Shown piece after piece: positions 10,342-20,444 of a stretch of DNA of 64,000 nucleotides (positions are counted from its first letter, which is position 1; each line of letters opens with the position of its first letter). The notes below the pieces were generated by a model. It did not search any database. It was not told the DNA's origin and saw only the letters and a program-made list of their open reading frames with translations. Source of the stretch: Anopheles merus (taxonomy: Eukaryota > Arthropoda > Insecta > Diptera > Culicidae); assembly GCF_017562075.2 (NCBI RefSeq), contig NC_054082.1, forward strand, positions 61,114,906 to 61,178,905. The letters are read 5' to 3'. Position numbers and translations under genes: made by a program.

Positions 10342-10919
10342 ATCAAGTCTCAATCAAACAAGTAAGACGAAGCTTTCGGAAGGAAGACAATGTCTACGCG
10401 AAAGTGTATTCAAGAAACAAATGGAGTTGGGCAGCTGGTGTTGTCATCGAGCGGATTCGAAAGGTAAATTACACTATTTTATTAACCGATATACATGGAA
10501 GTCGAAAACTCATTCGAAGCCATATCAATCAACTAATTTCAAATACGTGTGATCAACCAGACGAAAAATCGAAAAGTCCTTTAAATATTTTGGTTGATAT
10601 GTTTGGACTTAAACGGGAAATAGTAAATGTGGAGACCACAAATGGACAAGAACCAATAGTTACACCACTTCAACAGGAAATAAAAAATTTGGAGACCACC
10701 AACGAACAAGAGATAATAGTTGCGCCGGATTCATCACCAATTCCACAATAGGAAACAGTAGATTTGGAAAATGAACAAAAAATAACAATCGCACCTATTC
10801 CAGCATTTCCATCAGAAGAACAAGAACAACCATCAAATTCTGTTGATCGTCCGGTTGGACAACAGAATGAAGAATCAAGACAACAACTAGAGATCGAAGC
10901 AGGACGACCATATTATTAA
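10342..10919 (+). pseudogene. Mag-like integrase C-terminal part
   Basis: This continues the host Gypsy integrase after the errantivirus insertion. VYSRNKWSWAAGVVIERIRKVNY and the run ending RSHINQLIS match the C-terminal domain of the relative at 56671-56800 (WQWKPGTIIEKIGSVNYNI, RSHANQLKS). A stop at about 10750 splits a low-complexity tail rich in E, Q, T and P. The tail ends near RPERFAPFFVKWN, just ahead of the polypurine tract and 3' LTR. This compares with the ending of the other mag-like pol at 57140. Confidence 0.8.
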
Positions 10920-10975
10920 ACGGCCAGAAAGGTTCGCTCCATTTTTCGTAAAATGGAATTAAAAAAGGGAGATAT

Positions 10976-11100
10976 TGTTACCATATGATTACATCATGTG
11001 ATCACAGTACACATTGAGATGAGAGAAATATATTAATTGTTGAATAACCTTCAAACTGAACAGTCGTGTCTTCAATTGTTTCATTTTGTACATTACAATA
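10976..11100 (+). repeat. 3' LTR of mag-like element
   Basis: 125 bp, paired with 2472-2596. It is preceded by the purine tract aaaaaagggagata and followed by the duplicated aaaat. Confidence 0.9.
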
Positions 11101-11201
11101 AAAATCGAACATGGGACCTGACGAGTTTGCCTGCTGGTCGTAAAGCCTCGATTGGCTACCGTGCGATATTTAATGTCCTTGGCTGTCAAAATGGACCTGA
11201 A
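11101..11201 (+). pseudogene. Copia RT start, between Gypsy and P insertions
   Basis: ENRTWDLTSLPAGRKASIG is the typical start of Copia reverse transcriptase, continuing AMKSEFDALQEN from 2471. After a small deletion the reading becomes YLMSLAVKMDL, and this continues beyond the P element as KILQMNAVTAFLQ (16597 on). Both junctions support the nested order Copia first, then Gypsy and P. Confidence 0.85.
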
Positions 11202-11423
11202 CAAGGTTATAAGACTCTATACAGGTTATGACAAAAGCCCTTTTTGGCCGATCTCCAATAAAAAAATGAATGAAAAAAATTTGACAGACAAATTGGAAAG
11301 GTTTGTTTACAATTTGAACGGTTTGTTTACAATCGGTTTGTAATCGGTCAGTCGCAAAGCCATCGTTATTTCCAAAGTGTATTTCAACAACCTTTATCGT
11401 TTTCAACAAATAAATTATTTAAC

Positions 11424-11681
11424 ATGTCTTCAAACTATAAGTGCTCTGTAGCCTGTAGTAAAAACAATAGGTACAATGTGAAGAAGATGGGAGCCAAAAT
11501 TTACTTCCATAAATTCCCAGAGTGTTTAGCAACGAAGCAAAAATGGATTGCATTTTGTGGAAAGGATAATCCTTGGATGCCTTCTCCGAATAATGTTGTG
11601 TGCTCGGAACATTTTGTACCATCTGATTACCAATTGAGAAACGTGCAGGAAATTAAGCGGGGATCTAATTCAGTGACATAA
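11424..11681 (+). pseudogene. P transposase THAP DNA-binding exon
   Basis: From the ATG, about 75 residues form a THAP zinc finger: the cysteine pair in YKCSVACSKN, the FHKFP motif, a conserved Trp in KQKWIAFCG, then CSEHF and a DY near the end. This C2CH domain binds the transposon ends in P transposases. The frame then hits a stop at 11679-11681, where a 127-bp piece of the later transposase has been duplicated into the gene. The domain itself looks intact, but the join to the catalytic part is destroyed. Confidence 0.85.
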
Positions 11682-11800
11682 TAACAAGGCTCAGTGATAA
11701 GATGATAAATGTTGTAGCGATAGTTAGCGATAATTGCCAAGCAAACATAAAATGTTGGAAGGAGTTAGGTGCTAGGGATGACATCGAAAAACCATATTTT
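11674..11800 (+). repeat. Misplaced 127-bp copy of an internal transposase segment
   Basis: Bases 11674-11800 are the same as 12439-12565, which encode the VSDNCQANIKCWKELG region with the second catalytic Asp. In its first position the copy interrupts the junction between the THAP domain and the rest of the transposase. Confidence 0.88.
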
Positions 11801-14033
11801 CAATCAAGACCTGTTTACAGCGTTGTTCAATTCTTATACACAAGTGATACACGTTCCAGCCAAAACCAAAACAACCCGTGCTGCATCTGACGTGTGTTTT
11901 ACAAGACGACAATTGTGAAATTGAAATGGACAGTGTACCAAAAACGGCTTGACTTGTTTGTAAGTGGTAGACAATCGTGTTTTTCAAATCGAGGATTGCG
12001 AGTTGACTGTGGACAGTTGTTAATTGGAATGGAAAACCCTGTAAGATGGTCAATGCAAGAACTTTCTGCAGCATTTACATTAAAATATTTCAGTCAAAGG
12101 GCTTACAAATATATAATTTTTTATTTAAAAATTCCTCTGCCATCCATTAGAACACTACAACGTTATGCAAGCAGGATTGACCTTAAACAAGGCATTCTAG
12201 ATGATATTTTATCATTCATTGGGTCCTTTGCTCAAACATTGAGTCTAATGGATAGAGAATGTGTATTGTCGTTCGATGAGATGAAGGTGTCTCGTATATT
12301 GGAATACGATCCATCGGCGGATGAAGTGGTAGGTCCTTTTGACTTTTTACAAGTAGTAATGATGCGCGGGCTTTTTAAACAATGGAAACAACCTATTTTT
12401 ATTGCTTTTGATCAAAAAATGACCAAAGGTATTTTGATTGACATAATAACAAGGCTCAGTGATAAGATGATAAATGTTGTAGCGATAGTTAGCGATAATT
12501 GCCAAGCAAACATAAAATGTTGGAAGGAGTTAGGTGCTAGGGATGACATCGAAAAACCATATTTTTTACATCCTAAAACACAAAATAATGTATATGTAAT
12601 CCCAGATACTCCGCATCTTCTAAAATTGTTGAGGAACTGGTTATTGGATCATGGGTTTGAACATAACGGCAAACACATAGAAACCAGCAACCTTTTACGT
12701 ATGATAGCTCAAAGAATGGAGTCCGAAATGACTCCTTTGTTCAAGCTTACAATGGCACACATAGATATGACCCCCCAACAGCGTCAAAATGTTCGTCGAG
12801 CTGCAGAATTGCTGTCTCGCACTACCACTGTAGCTCTTCGAACTTATTACCCTTACAATGAAAATGCAAAAGTTTTGGCTGATTTTATTGAAAAGGTTGA
12901 TTTATGGTTTAGTGTGTCCAATTCTTACACGTCGTTTGCAAAGTTAGACTATAAAAAAGCTTTCAAAGCGAGTGACGATCAAATTGGCGGGTTGAGAGAT
13001 ATGTTTGAAACTGTATCAACTATGACCATACCAGGAAAGTCAAGTTTGCAAGTATTCCAAAGATCCATTATGATGCAAATCACGTCTTTGCAAATGGTTT
13101 TTGCAGATATGAAAAAAAAAACATGATATACAATTCATCTGCACACATAAAGTAAGCAATATTTAAGTATTTAGAGTTTTGAATTTAGTAAAGTTTTTAG
13201 AACGTATTAGAGAATTTATTTTCGCAAATAAGGCAAATGGGAGGAGCCTATGACCATCCTTCTCCATTAAGCTGTGTGTATCGAATACGTACTATTATTT
13301 TGGGGAAAACACCTAGTATTTTGCATAACCAAACCACAACAGTTGAGGCTATGAATAGTGAGCACGATCAGTATATAACAACAGAAAGCGCTGTAGCTGA
13401 TCCTAAGCCTGACGAATTTTTCGTATCAGCTACCATGTTTGATCAAGCCGAAATCGATTCCCATTTACCAGATGAGAGAGCTATGGAAGAAGCAAATAAT
13501 TTTTTGCTTCAAGATGCTAGTTCACTTAGTTCCGTCAGTGATACTAGTGTAGAATTGCCTGCTCAAGAAGCCGACGGATTATCATATATTCTTGGATGGT
13601 TAGCAAAAAAATATAATGCTCAGTTTTCACACTTAAATCTCGGTGAACACACATTTAAGAAAAAAGATGAGCACAGCTACAGTCAGCCTCCATCTTTTGT
13701 TCATCATTTGTCGTGTGGTGGATTAATTGAACCATCTGATGCATTTTTGAGACTGGGGAAAACAATGGAAAAAATATTTTTGAAAATGAATCCAGAAGGA
13801 AGTATTATGGGTGGTGAACGTATAACAGAAAGAATAGCTTCAAAGATTAAAAACACGTAAATGAACTTCCTCTGGATATAATTCGCTGTTTTGCAAAGCA
13901 ACGAGTGATTGTGCGTATGCGATACTTAAATTTAAAAGCAGCAGCTGAACAGCTGGAACGAAAAAAAAAAGAAAGTTTACACAGCATAACACCAAAGAAG
14001 CAAAAAAAATGAAAAAAATCACAAGTTAGACAA
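11801..14033 (+). pseudogene. P-element transposase catalytic region
   Basis: The RNase H-like P transposase is readable with all three acidic residues: SFDEMKV (about 12270), VSDNCQANI (about 12490) and LENLFSQIR (about 13210). PDTPHLLKLLRNW follows the second Asp, and a long insertion domain precedes the third. A run of 10 A at 13112-13121 shifts the frame before a probable 49-bp GT-AG intron (13152-13200) that joins THK to NVLENLF. A further shift near 13855 precedes RMRYLNLKAAAEQL. Catalytic residues are retained but the reading is broken at least three times, so it is a pseudogene. Confidence 0.88.
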
Positions 14034-14946
14034 TATGTTAATCTTCAGTAACAATGTTATAGTATTTTAGTATAAGTTAAAAGAATTTTATGTACTTATA
14101 TACTTTTGTTTTATGTATTATTCCCTACTTGATGTACCTCAGATTCCTGTATTCCAATACAATTACAAGGGTGGATCGATGAATAGACAACCACTTACCC
14201 AAAAAACCTTGTTTTTTATTAATGTAAACAGATACCATTTTTTTATAAATCGGATCAGATTTTTGTAAATTTCAATAAAACCTAATCATGATTTAAGTCA
14301 ATGTGCTGAGCGATTCCATAAATTTCCATGCCACCGAATAAGTGTATCACACGTCAGCAACGTATAGGAGAAAAATATGACAAACATATTAGTTCTTCAT
14401 AAACAATTATTCAATGATAAGGGATACTTAAACGGAATTTATTTAAATCAGTCCACCTAGATAATTTTTTTTATTTAATATGGAACCAGTGATGTCTTGG
14501 TGATACCGGGGTCCCCCAGCGGTAAGAAACATGTTAGCATGCACTTTAGGGCCCTTTCAATAACGGCCACTATATAGGATTATATAGGAAGGACTATATA
14601 GGAACTTTTTCGAACCAAAAAGGTTTAAAACTAACTTTTTATATGAGCTCGAAGTGGCATTATTCTTATTCATCTTCTTTTGTGAGTAAAATTTTAGTGT
14701 GTAGATCAATGATTGTGTGTGATTATTTGGTATATAATGGAAGTCATACCCTGACTATAATGTGAGCCATAAGCTACGGTTAAACTGTAGATCAAACAAC
14801 GTTATTCTGCCGCACATTTCTCTTGAATACGGTGCTTCCCACCCCGTGGGTGATCCTCTATTATCCTTCGGGACATACATGCGGCATTTTTAAAATATTT
14901 ACACTGCACTTCTAACAGCAGTAACAACCACAAGTGATATACCGAT
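14034..14946. other. P-element 3' region, no gene seen
   Basis: AT-rich sequence after the transposase. It contains a likely polyadenylation signal at about 14273 and a short repeated motif (actatatagga) near 14570-14600. No protein-coding frame, TSD-flanked insertion or RNA gene is recognised. Confidence 0.5.
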
Positions 14947-15383
14947 TAGTGGTGGGTCATACGATTCATTTCACGACCCGACCCGGAGTCGGGTGCGAGC
15001 CAGTCGGAATCGGAATCGGAATCAAATCCGACCCGTGGGTGCAACGAGTTCGGGTCGACCCGAATGATGATTAGGTGCGAGAGAGCATAAGAGATTCCGA
15101 CCCGTTGGTGCAGCAAGTTCGGGTCGGGTCGGGTCAGATTGAACCTATCTTGACACGACCCGACCCGAACTCGCTGCACCAGCGGGTCGGGATGAGCCCA
15201 CCTTGGCCCCACCCGACCCGAACTCGTTGCACTAATGGGTCAGAGTCGCTTATGCTTTTTTGCATCTACCGGAGTCGTTGTACCTACTGAACCTACTTGT
15301 ACTTTTCGGGTCGACCCGAACAACACCGGGTCGCTTACGGATGGCTCCGACCCGATAGGTTCAGGTCGACTCGCCCATCACTA
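14947..15383. mobile_element. hAT-type MITE with internal GGGTCGG repeats
   Basis: A 437-bp insertion beginning TAGTGGTGGGTCA and ending GCCCATCACTA. These are short imperfect inverted termini of the TAGNGNTGGG type seen in hAT elements. It is flanked by ataccgat (14939-14946) and ttaccgat (15384-15391), an 8-bp duplication with one mismatch. The interior is built of repeated motifs around cgggtcgggtcgg and gtgcaacgagtt in both orientations. It has no transposase, so it would be mobilised in trans. Confidence 0.85.
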
Positions 15384-16560
15384 TTACCGATGCGTTTATT
15401 TTGAATGGTTACTCGCAACATTTTTATAATTTAGCTTCATGCAAATAGTAAAATTAGCTATGTTCAAGTAGACTGGACCAAGTGTAACAAGACATCATGT
15501 ACCGGGTTTCTCTTAGCATGTGTGATGGGAGATGTGTAACCAGACCAACCAATCCTCTTGTAGTCCTACAAAGAAGAATAAAAATATTAATTCCATAATC
15601 ACAATTGAATCTGCACACACGCGCAGAGCTCACATATCAAAATATAATATCAATCAACAATGTGAAGGTAGTGGCGGCTTCAACGATAATCGGACTAGTT
15701 AACGCTTAAGGCTCCCGGCACCCTAAATCCTTTACTGTGTGAAGTAGCATATTACACTTCTTGGTCGCTTCGTATATCATGTTTATTACGTGCCTCGTGA
15801 GCAAAGCGCGATTTTTAGCCAAATGACTGAAACCAACAAGCGTCCGATTGAGCGGTCAGCACGGTTACATCAATACGTCTAGATGACGGATTGACTTGTA
15901 AACATTGGGTTTAATGCACACCTGATACCCACCTGATTCCCCATCAAGCGCTGAACTGGCCAGAGTCAGTTATATTATCAGTCACCTAATGCTGCGCGCA
16001 CCGTAGGATCCACTCTCTGGTCTGGACATCGGTCGACCGACCTGCTGATGTCATTGTATGATTAGTCCATTGTCCGATCAGCCGGTTCACTGCCCGCCCG
16101 GTCCGGCAACCATAGTGACTTTCCGCACTTGCTCCTGCACTCAGTCGTTGCTCCTCAGATAACCATGTTATGTTATAGAATCGACGTTAATCGTTCGATC
16201 GTGGGCCATTCATTGAAATCCTACATTCACTTTGTAGAACCAGCATACACGTTTGAAAACTTTGCCCGCTGCATTATTTCTCACAGTCCTGAAGCAGCTG
16301 ATTGTTATAAAAGAAGAATTACGGCAAAGCTGTAAGGATCGACCATATACCGGGTCTCTATGATCGGCTATGCTGAGCTAAAATATAAAATTATATTCAC
16401 TGTGGGATATGTTTTAGTTTATTGAAGAAGTACGCCAAAGTTTTGTCTTCCGTTAACTTATCTCTGTTGTTGATGCTAAGCATCAGCTGATTGGCGGCGA
16501 TTTTGACAGACAAATTGTAAACAAGATATTCAAAATGGTGAGCTGTTCAAGAGCTCTGTC
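15384..16560. other. P-element right part, no gene seen
   Basis: Mostly unassigned sequence up to the right inverted repeat. A small open frame (16129-16335) has no recognised similarity. Near the right end, gacagacaaatt and a ttgtttacaatttg-like motif recur from the left end (11279-11315), so subterminal repeats of the P element are preserved here. Confidence 0.45.
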
Positions 16561-16588
16561 GTAACCTGTATAGAGTCTAATAACCTTG

Positions 16589-16664
16589 GACCTGAAGATA
16601 CTGCAGATGAACGCAGTGACAGCGTTCCTCCAATGAGATCTGGTACAAGCGATGGAAATTTGAT
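16589..16664 (+). pseudogene. Copia RT continuation after the P element
   Basis: Following one copy of GACCTGAA, the frame reads KILQMNAVTAFLQ, a stop, then DLVQAMEI. This is the conserved Copia RT segment containing the first palm Asp region (QMDVxTAFLNG in intact elements, here with Asn). The rest of the RT palm is missing: the next recognisable Copia sequence is RNase H, and part of it is inverted. Confidence 0.8.
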
Positions 16665-16880
16665 AGAATGACGGTTATCTGTGTCATTGCCCCAATCTGC
16701 ATCACAAAAACCTTAGAAATTTCCATCGCTTGACTTGTTGTACATAAGCTTCATGGTTTTCGTCCCTTTTAAATAACGAAGAATTCGTTTCGCTGCAATC
16801 CAGTGTGCTTTTCCAGGATCATTGCAGTAGTGACCCTCATCATTCACAGCAAAACTTATATCTGGTCTAGTTCTGGTCTG
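16665..16880 (-). pseudogene. Inverted piece of Copia RT/RNase H
   Basis: On the minus strand this reads RTRPDISFAV, HWIAAKRILRYLKGTKTMKL, then a stop and GFCDADWGNDTDNRHS. These are the conserved Copia segments that lie just upstream of the EAEYMA motif. The motif itself is on the plus strand from about 16880, so this stretch has been inverted inside the element. A short inverted repeat (aagcgatggaaattt and its complement) sits at 16650-16665 and 16718-16734. Confidence 0.82.
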
Positions 16881-17253
16881 GTCAACAGTAGCGACGCAAC
16901 TTTCAACGACGGAAGCCGAATACATGGCAGTTTCAGCAGTTACTCAGGAAGCTGTTTGGTGAAAAGGGTTTCGACAAGAACTGTTGGGATGTGTAGAGCC
17001 AGTGACGATTTATTGTGATAATCGGAGTGCTCTCCATCTGGCAGAGAAGCAAACTGGTTACTCATCTAGAAGTAAACTTATCGATATATGACATCATTTC
17101 GTCAAGCAGAGCATTGCAAGAAATTTAATACAGCTGAAACATGTTTGTTCTAAAAATCAAGAAGCAGACTTGCTATCTAAGGTACTTCCTGTAAGCAAGT
17201 TTGAAACTGGTCGAGAGGCCCTTGGAATTAAGCCAATTCTCGATAAGGGGGGA
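16881..17253 (+). pseudogene. Copia RNase H end and polypurine tract
   Basis: STVATQLSTTEAEYMAVSAVTQEAVW, a stop, then IYCDNRSALHLAEKQTGYSSRSKLIDI and HFVKQSI are the final RNase H motifs of Copia pol. The tail ILDKGGC ends at a stop overlapping the polypurine tract ataagggggga (17245-17253). The LTR begins immediately after. Confidence 0.85.
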
Positions 17254-17484
17254 TGTTAGAATAGTAACCATCTGTAGCAGATTTACTGCTAACAGTATGT
17301 CAAATCTAATAGCGCGTGGCCACGGAGGTGAAAAAATGTTGAAATTTTTTTCAATTTTGTCAAAATTGCTTATCAACTGCAAAAAAGAGCTTTTCTCGTG
17401 GCCGCACCAAAAACATACACAAGAATGACAAAAAGCTCCAACATCTGAATATCATCGATATTTTGTTTAAGAAGCACGAAATAG
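17254..17484 (+). repeat. Copia 3' LTR, probably truncated
   Basis: It starts TGTTAGAATAG right after the polypurine tract, as in Copia LTRs. Its 3' boundary is not seen because a non-autonomous LTR element begins at 17485. Without the 5' LTR in the window its true length cannot be fixed. Confidence 0.65.
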
Positions 17485-17807
17485 TGTTGTGTTTGGAACT
17501 TTTGTATTTAAATATTTTATTTACACTCATACAAAATAAATAATAAAATACAATTAACAGAACTGATACAACACACTTTAAAATAACAAGTGCGGTGGCC
17601 GCGCACCAGCCGCACCGAGCGCCCCTGCCGAGAGCTCCTGCTCGATCGGCTCGCAAACACACTCTGCTCGGCGCTCGGCACACACTAAGCCTTGCGCGCT
17701 TAGTGTGTGTGACAGTGTGCGTGACACACTGTCGTCCTCCTGGACGTTGACCGGTGGCAGCGCAACTGCCACGGCAAGTCCAGGCGTCGGCACGGCTGCC
17801 CACAACA
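17485..17807 (-). repeat. 3' LTR of the non-autonomous element
   Basis: 323 bp, paired with 19047-19367 and with the solo LTR at 924-1234. It contains a GC-rich block with ctaagc-type inverted repeats around ttgcgcgcttagtgtgtg. Confidence 0.9.
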
Positions 17808-18211
17808 TCTCCCCCTTTTAATACCGAAGGGCTCGAACCGTCGCGGGGGTATTCCACCAAGGGAATACCGGCGTGGTGAACCCTTCCGGCCGATGCTGCC
17901 AGGATGTGGGGACCCCGATGTTGTCGCGCTGAGCAGCGCTTGCTCAACGCGATGGCGATAACGCGGCGGTAATGCTGATGCTGTGCCGCTCCCTGGGACG
18001 GCGGCGATGGTGTGACGGCGATGATGATGACGATGATGATAACGATGATGATGATGATGCCGCGATGATGAAGGTGCCGCGATGATGATGATGCCGCGAT
18101 GATGATGACGATGATGATGATGATCCTTGCCCCAGGGCAGCAGCGATGTATTTTTTTCCGATGACGAACGGCAGAGATGAAAATACTCGGGCGGCATGGT
18201 TCCTCGCCCTC

Positions 18212-18961
18212 CTACGATGCTTTGGCTGCAGCCGGGGAAAAATGTGTGTCCCGTTGGAACGGGGCTGCAGCCAGGGCGGCATGGCTCATCGCCCTTCTTT
18301 TATGCTGTGGCTGCAGTCGGGACGCAATGGGCGACGCCCGTTCGACTGCAGCCGGGACGGCATGCGACTTCGTCCCCTCTGGACACTGTGGTTGTAGCCG
18401 AGGCGCAATGGTCGACGCCTGTTCAACCACAGCCAGGGCGAAAGCGTTCGCACCGATGTGTGCTGCTGTGTTGCAGCCGATGCAACTTGTGCGTTGCCGA
18501 TCCTGTTGTGCTGCCGAGGCGGAATGGTACGTCGCCGTGGTGAGAGGCAGGGCTCGAGCCGCGGCGGAATTGCTGCCTCGCCGATGATGTGCTGAGCTCG
18601 AGCCGGGGCGGTATTGCTCGTCGCCGATGGATCCTTGCACTGCTGCTGCTGCAGCTGGGCGGAATGCGTCCTCGCCCGATGAAGCTGGGGCTGCAGCATG
18701 GGCAGATGTGACGCCCATCCGATGTTCCAGCAGCAAGGCGGAAAGGTGCCTCACCTTTGGTGCTGCTGGCGTTGCTGGGGCTGCAGCCCGACGACCTTCC
18801 TTGTCGCCGAGAGTGTGTGCTCGGCTGCCCATGTGGTTGCCAATGATGGGACGGCAGCCGGGGGCCTCGGTGTTGGCGGCGGTGGCGACCCAAACCGTTC
18901 GCGGTGTCCCGCAAGCACGGGAACCGGTGCCAACGCGATGGCCGCTGCGATGATGCCGCAA
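18212..18961 (-). other. Long open frame in the non-autonomous element interior
   Basis: A 249-codon open frame rich in Ala, Arg, His, Pro and Ser. It contains no gag, protease, RT or integrase motif, and the opposite strand also has long open frames (18177-18587). The frames arise over imperfect GC-rich tandem repeats, where stops are rare by composition. It is recorded because it is the longest frame of the element, not because coding is shown. Confidence 0.25.
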
Positions 18962-19046
18962 AAACGAGATGGGCCCGATCGCGATGGCGTCCGCGGGTTC
19001 TTGTTGGGATCCCCCTTACGCAGGAGGATCCCATCCTCGTCACCAC

Positions 19047-19367
19047 TGTTGTGTTTGGAACTTTTGTATTTAAATATTTTATTTACACTCATACAAAATA
19101 AATAATAAAACACAATTAACATAACTGATACAACACACTTTAAAATAACAAGTGCGGTGGCCGCGCACCAGCCGCACCGAGCGCCCCTGCCGAGAGCTCC
19201 TGCTCGATCGGCTCGCAAACACACTGCTCGGCGCTCGGCACACACTAAGCCTTGCGCGCTTAGTGTGTGCGACAGTGTGCGTGACACACTGTCGTCCTCC
19301 TGGACGTTGACCGGTGGCAGCGCAACTGCCACGGCAAGTCCAGGGGTCGGCACGGCTGCCCACAACA
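19047..19367 (-). repeat. 5' LTR of the non-autonomous element
   Basis: 321 bp. The primer site lies just inside it on the minus strand (19027-19045). Confidence 0.9.
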
Positions 19368-19855
19368 GTAATGATGTACAAAAATAAAACTTTTTGGTAC
19401 TTATAATGTAACAATTAGCTTAAATTATCATTATATTTTTTTGTTCAAAAAGTCTAAAACAGTTGGTCAAACAAAAGTACAATAAAAATGGCTAAAAATT
19501 TCTCTTCACTTAGATCAAATTAGCTCATTTGGCCCAGTCAACCTTCATGCATTTTGTTTTAAAACAAAAAAAAATGAGTTAAAATTTGTTCCAATCTTTT
19601 TTTTGCGTTTGGTATAATCTGGCTCGTAAACAATCTTTATAATTCGATTTTTTCTGATGAAGCAGAAATCTCACGCGAGACAGTAGCTCTGTTTGCAAAA
19701 TTTAGCTACTTTTTGTCGCGCGCGTCGATTTTGCTCTACCCAGTCAAACAAATCGGACTTAATTTACCCCTATCGTACCGCTAAATTACCGGTAATTTAA
19801 GAGTAATTTAATGGTAAATTAGTAGTCGTTAATTTACCCATTTGAGCACCCGCTG
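19368..19855. other. AT-rich stretch, no gene seen
   Basis: Non-coding, with homopolymer runs. A perfect 18-bp palindrome, TAAATTACCGGTAATTTA, lies at 19782-19799 within a cluster of taatttaccc-like repeats in both orientations. Confidence 0.5.
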
Positions 19856-20439
19856 CGCAAAGCGACGGAAGAAATCATGGCGTTCGGAGAATTTCATCAT
19901 GCCTTCTTTTTCTCTCCAACGGCAAATTTGTCGAGCAGCTCGTCGAGCTACCCGTCCCTGGCTCCGCCTCATACCCCTCGCCTGAGCGCGCTGTCGAAGG
20001 TTTGGATGTGTTGGTGCATCAGACGGTCAATCGCTTCAGCCATCGTCCGTACTTTTTCTCTCCATGGCGCTATCTCTTTCTCGCGTGTGGTAAATGCTCG
20101 CGAGCTGTTGTGGCACTTAAAAAAGCCGTTAACAATCATTGCGGTGATGAAGTTGCATTTTCACAAATCAAACCTAAAAAGCGCAATTAGTTTCAAACGC
20201 TGCCACGTAAAAATGACTAAGGCATCGCTAGCTTACGCTGGAGGGTTTGCTGTGCAACGCGCAGAACCCTAATTCGCATTAACACATTCAGCCCAGCGCT
20301 GATTTTCATCAACTTTCCTTTCCACCGGCATCTAGAACGCAAGCTGATTGTGAAACCGGTATACTGAAAAGTTCACTGGCAGTCCCTGGGGCCTGCCATC
20401 GATCTGAACGTGTTAAGCATTAAGCATAACTTTGTTACA
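19856..20439 (-). repeat. Inverted 2.4-kb repeat unit (unit 0), first part
   Basis: From gcaaagcgacggaagaaatc onward this is the reverse complement, with noticeable divergence, of 57500-58020 and 60080-60600. It breaks off near 20375, followed by unit-unrelated bases and the BEL insertion at 20445. The remaining part of the same unit resumes at about 49024 after two large insertions. No coding function is recognised in the unit. Confidence 0.8.
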
Positions 20440-20444
20440 CTAAG

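Larger units (their letters stand above)
2472..11100 (+). mobile_element. Mag-like Ty3/Gypsy retrotransposon inserted in Copia
   Basis: Two 125-bp LTRs (2472-2596 and 10976-11100) start TGTTACCAT and end in attacaata. They are flanked by the same 5 bases, aaaat, at 2467-2471 and 11101-11105. A primer site TGGCGACGACGAT follows the 5' LTR and a polypurine tract (aaaaaagggaga) precedes the 3' LTR. The interior reads gag, protease, RT, RNase H and integrase in the order of mag-like Gypsy elements, all broken by stops and deletions. The closest relative in the window is the element at 53179-57327. Its interior carries two MITEs, one SINE and one errantivirus-like element. Confidence 0.93.
11202..16588 (+). 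mobile_element. P-element transposon
   Basis: The ends are CAAGGTTAT and ATAACCTTG within an imperfect terminal inverted repeat of about 33 bp (both ends share AGACTCTATACAGGTTA). The 8-bp duplication GACCTGAA lies at 11194-11201 and 16589-16596, the size made by P elements. The interior encodes a THAP-domain exon and a P-type transposase, with a likely polyadenylation signal (AATAAAA) at about 14273. The 2.3 kb from 14280 to the right end are long for a P element and include a hAT-type MITE. Other insertions there may be too old to recognise. Confidence 0.93.
17485..19367 (-). mobile_element. Non-autonomous LTR retrotransposon (TRIM/LARD-like)
   Basis: Two LTRs (17485-17807, 323 bp; 19047-19367, 321 bp; about 98% alike) have termini TGTTGTGGGC and CACAACA. 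On the minus strand a primer site TGGTGACGAGGATGGGATCC follows the 5' LTR, and a polypurine tract AAAAGGGGGAGA precedes the 3' LTR. The 1.24-kb interior encodes no gag or pol. It is GC-rich and repetitive, with variants of gctgcagccggggcgg about every 70-90 bp and a GATGAT tract at 18017-18125. A clear target duplication is not seen. The primer site differs from that of the mag-like elements (TGGCGACGAGGAT) by one base, so such an element may supply its enzymes. Confidence 0.88.

Noticed and set aside
15487..16360. Possible LTR pair (tgtaacaagacatc near 15487 and tgtaaggatcgacc near 16332, both followed by taccgggt)
   Set aside because: Similarity is limited to about 30 bases, with no primer site, polypurine tract or duplication.
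18177..19046. Several overlapping long frames on both strands suggesting a novel GC-rich gene
   Set aside because: The region is the repetitive interior of an LTR element with clear primer site and polypurine tract. Frames are open on both strands by composition and no protein motif is seen.
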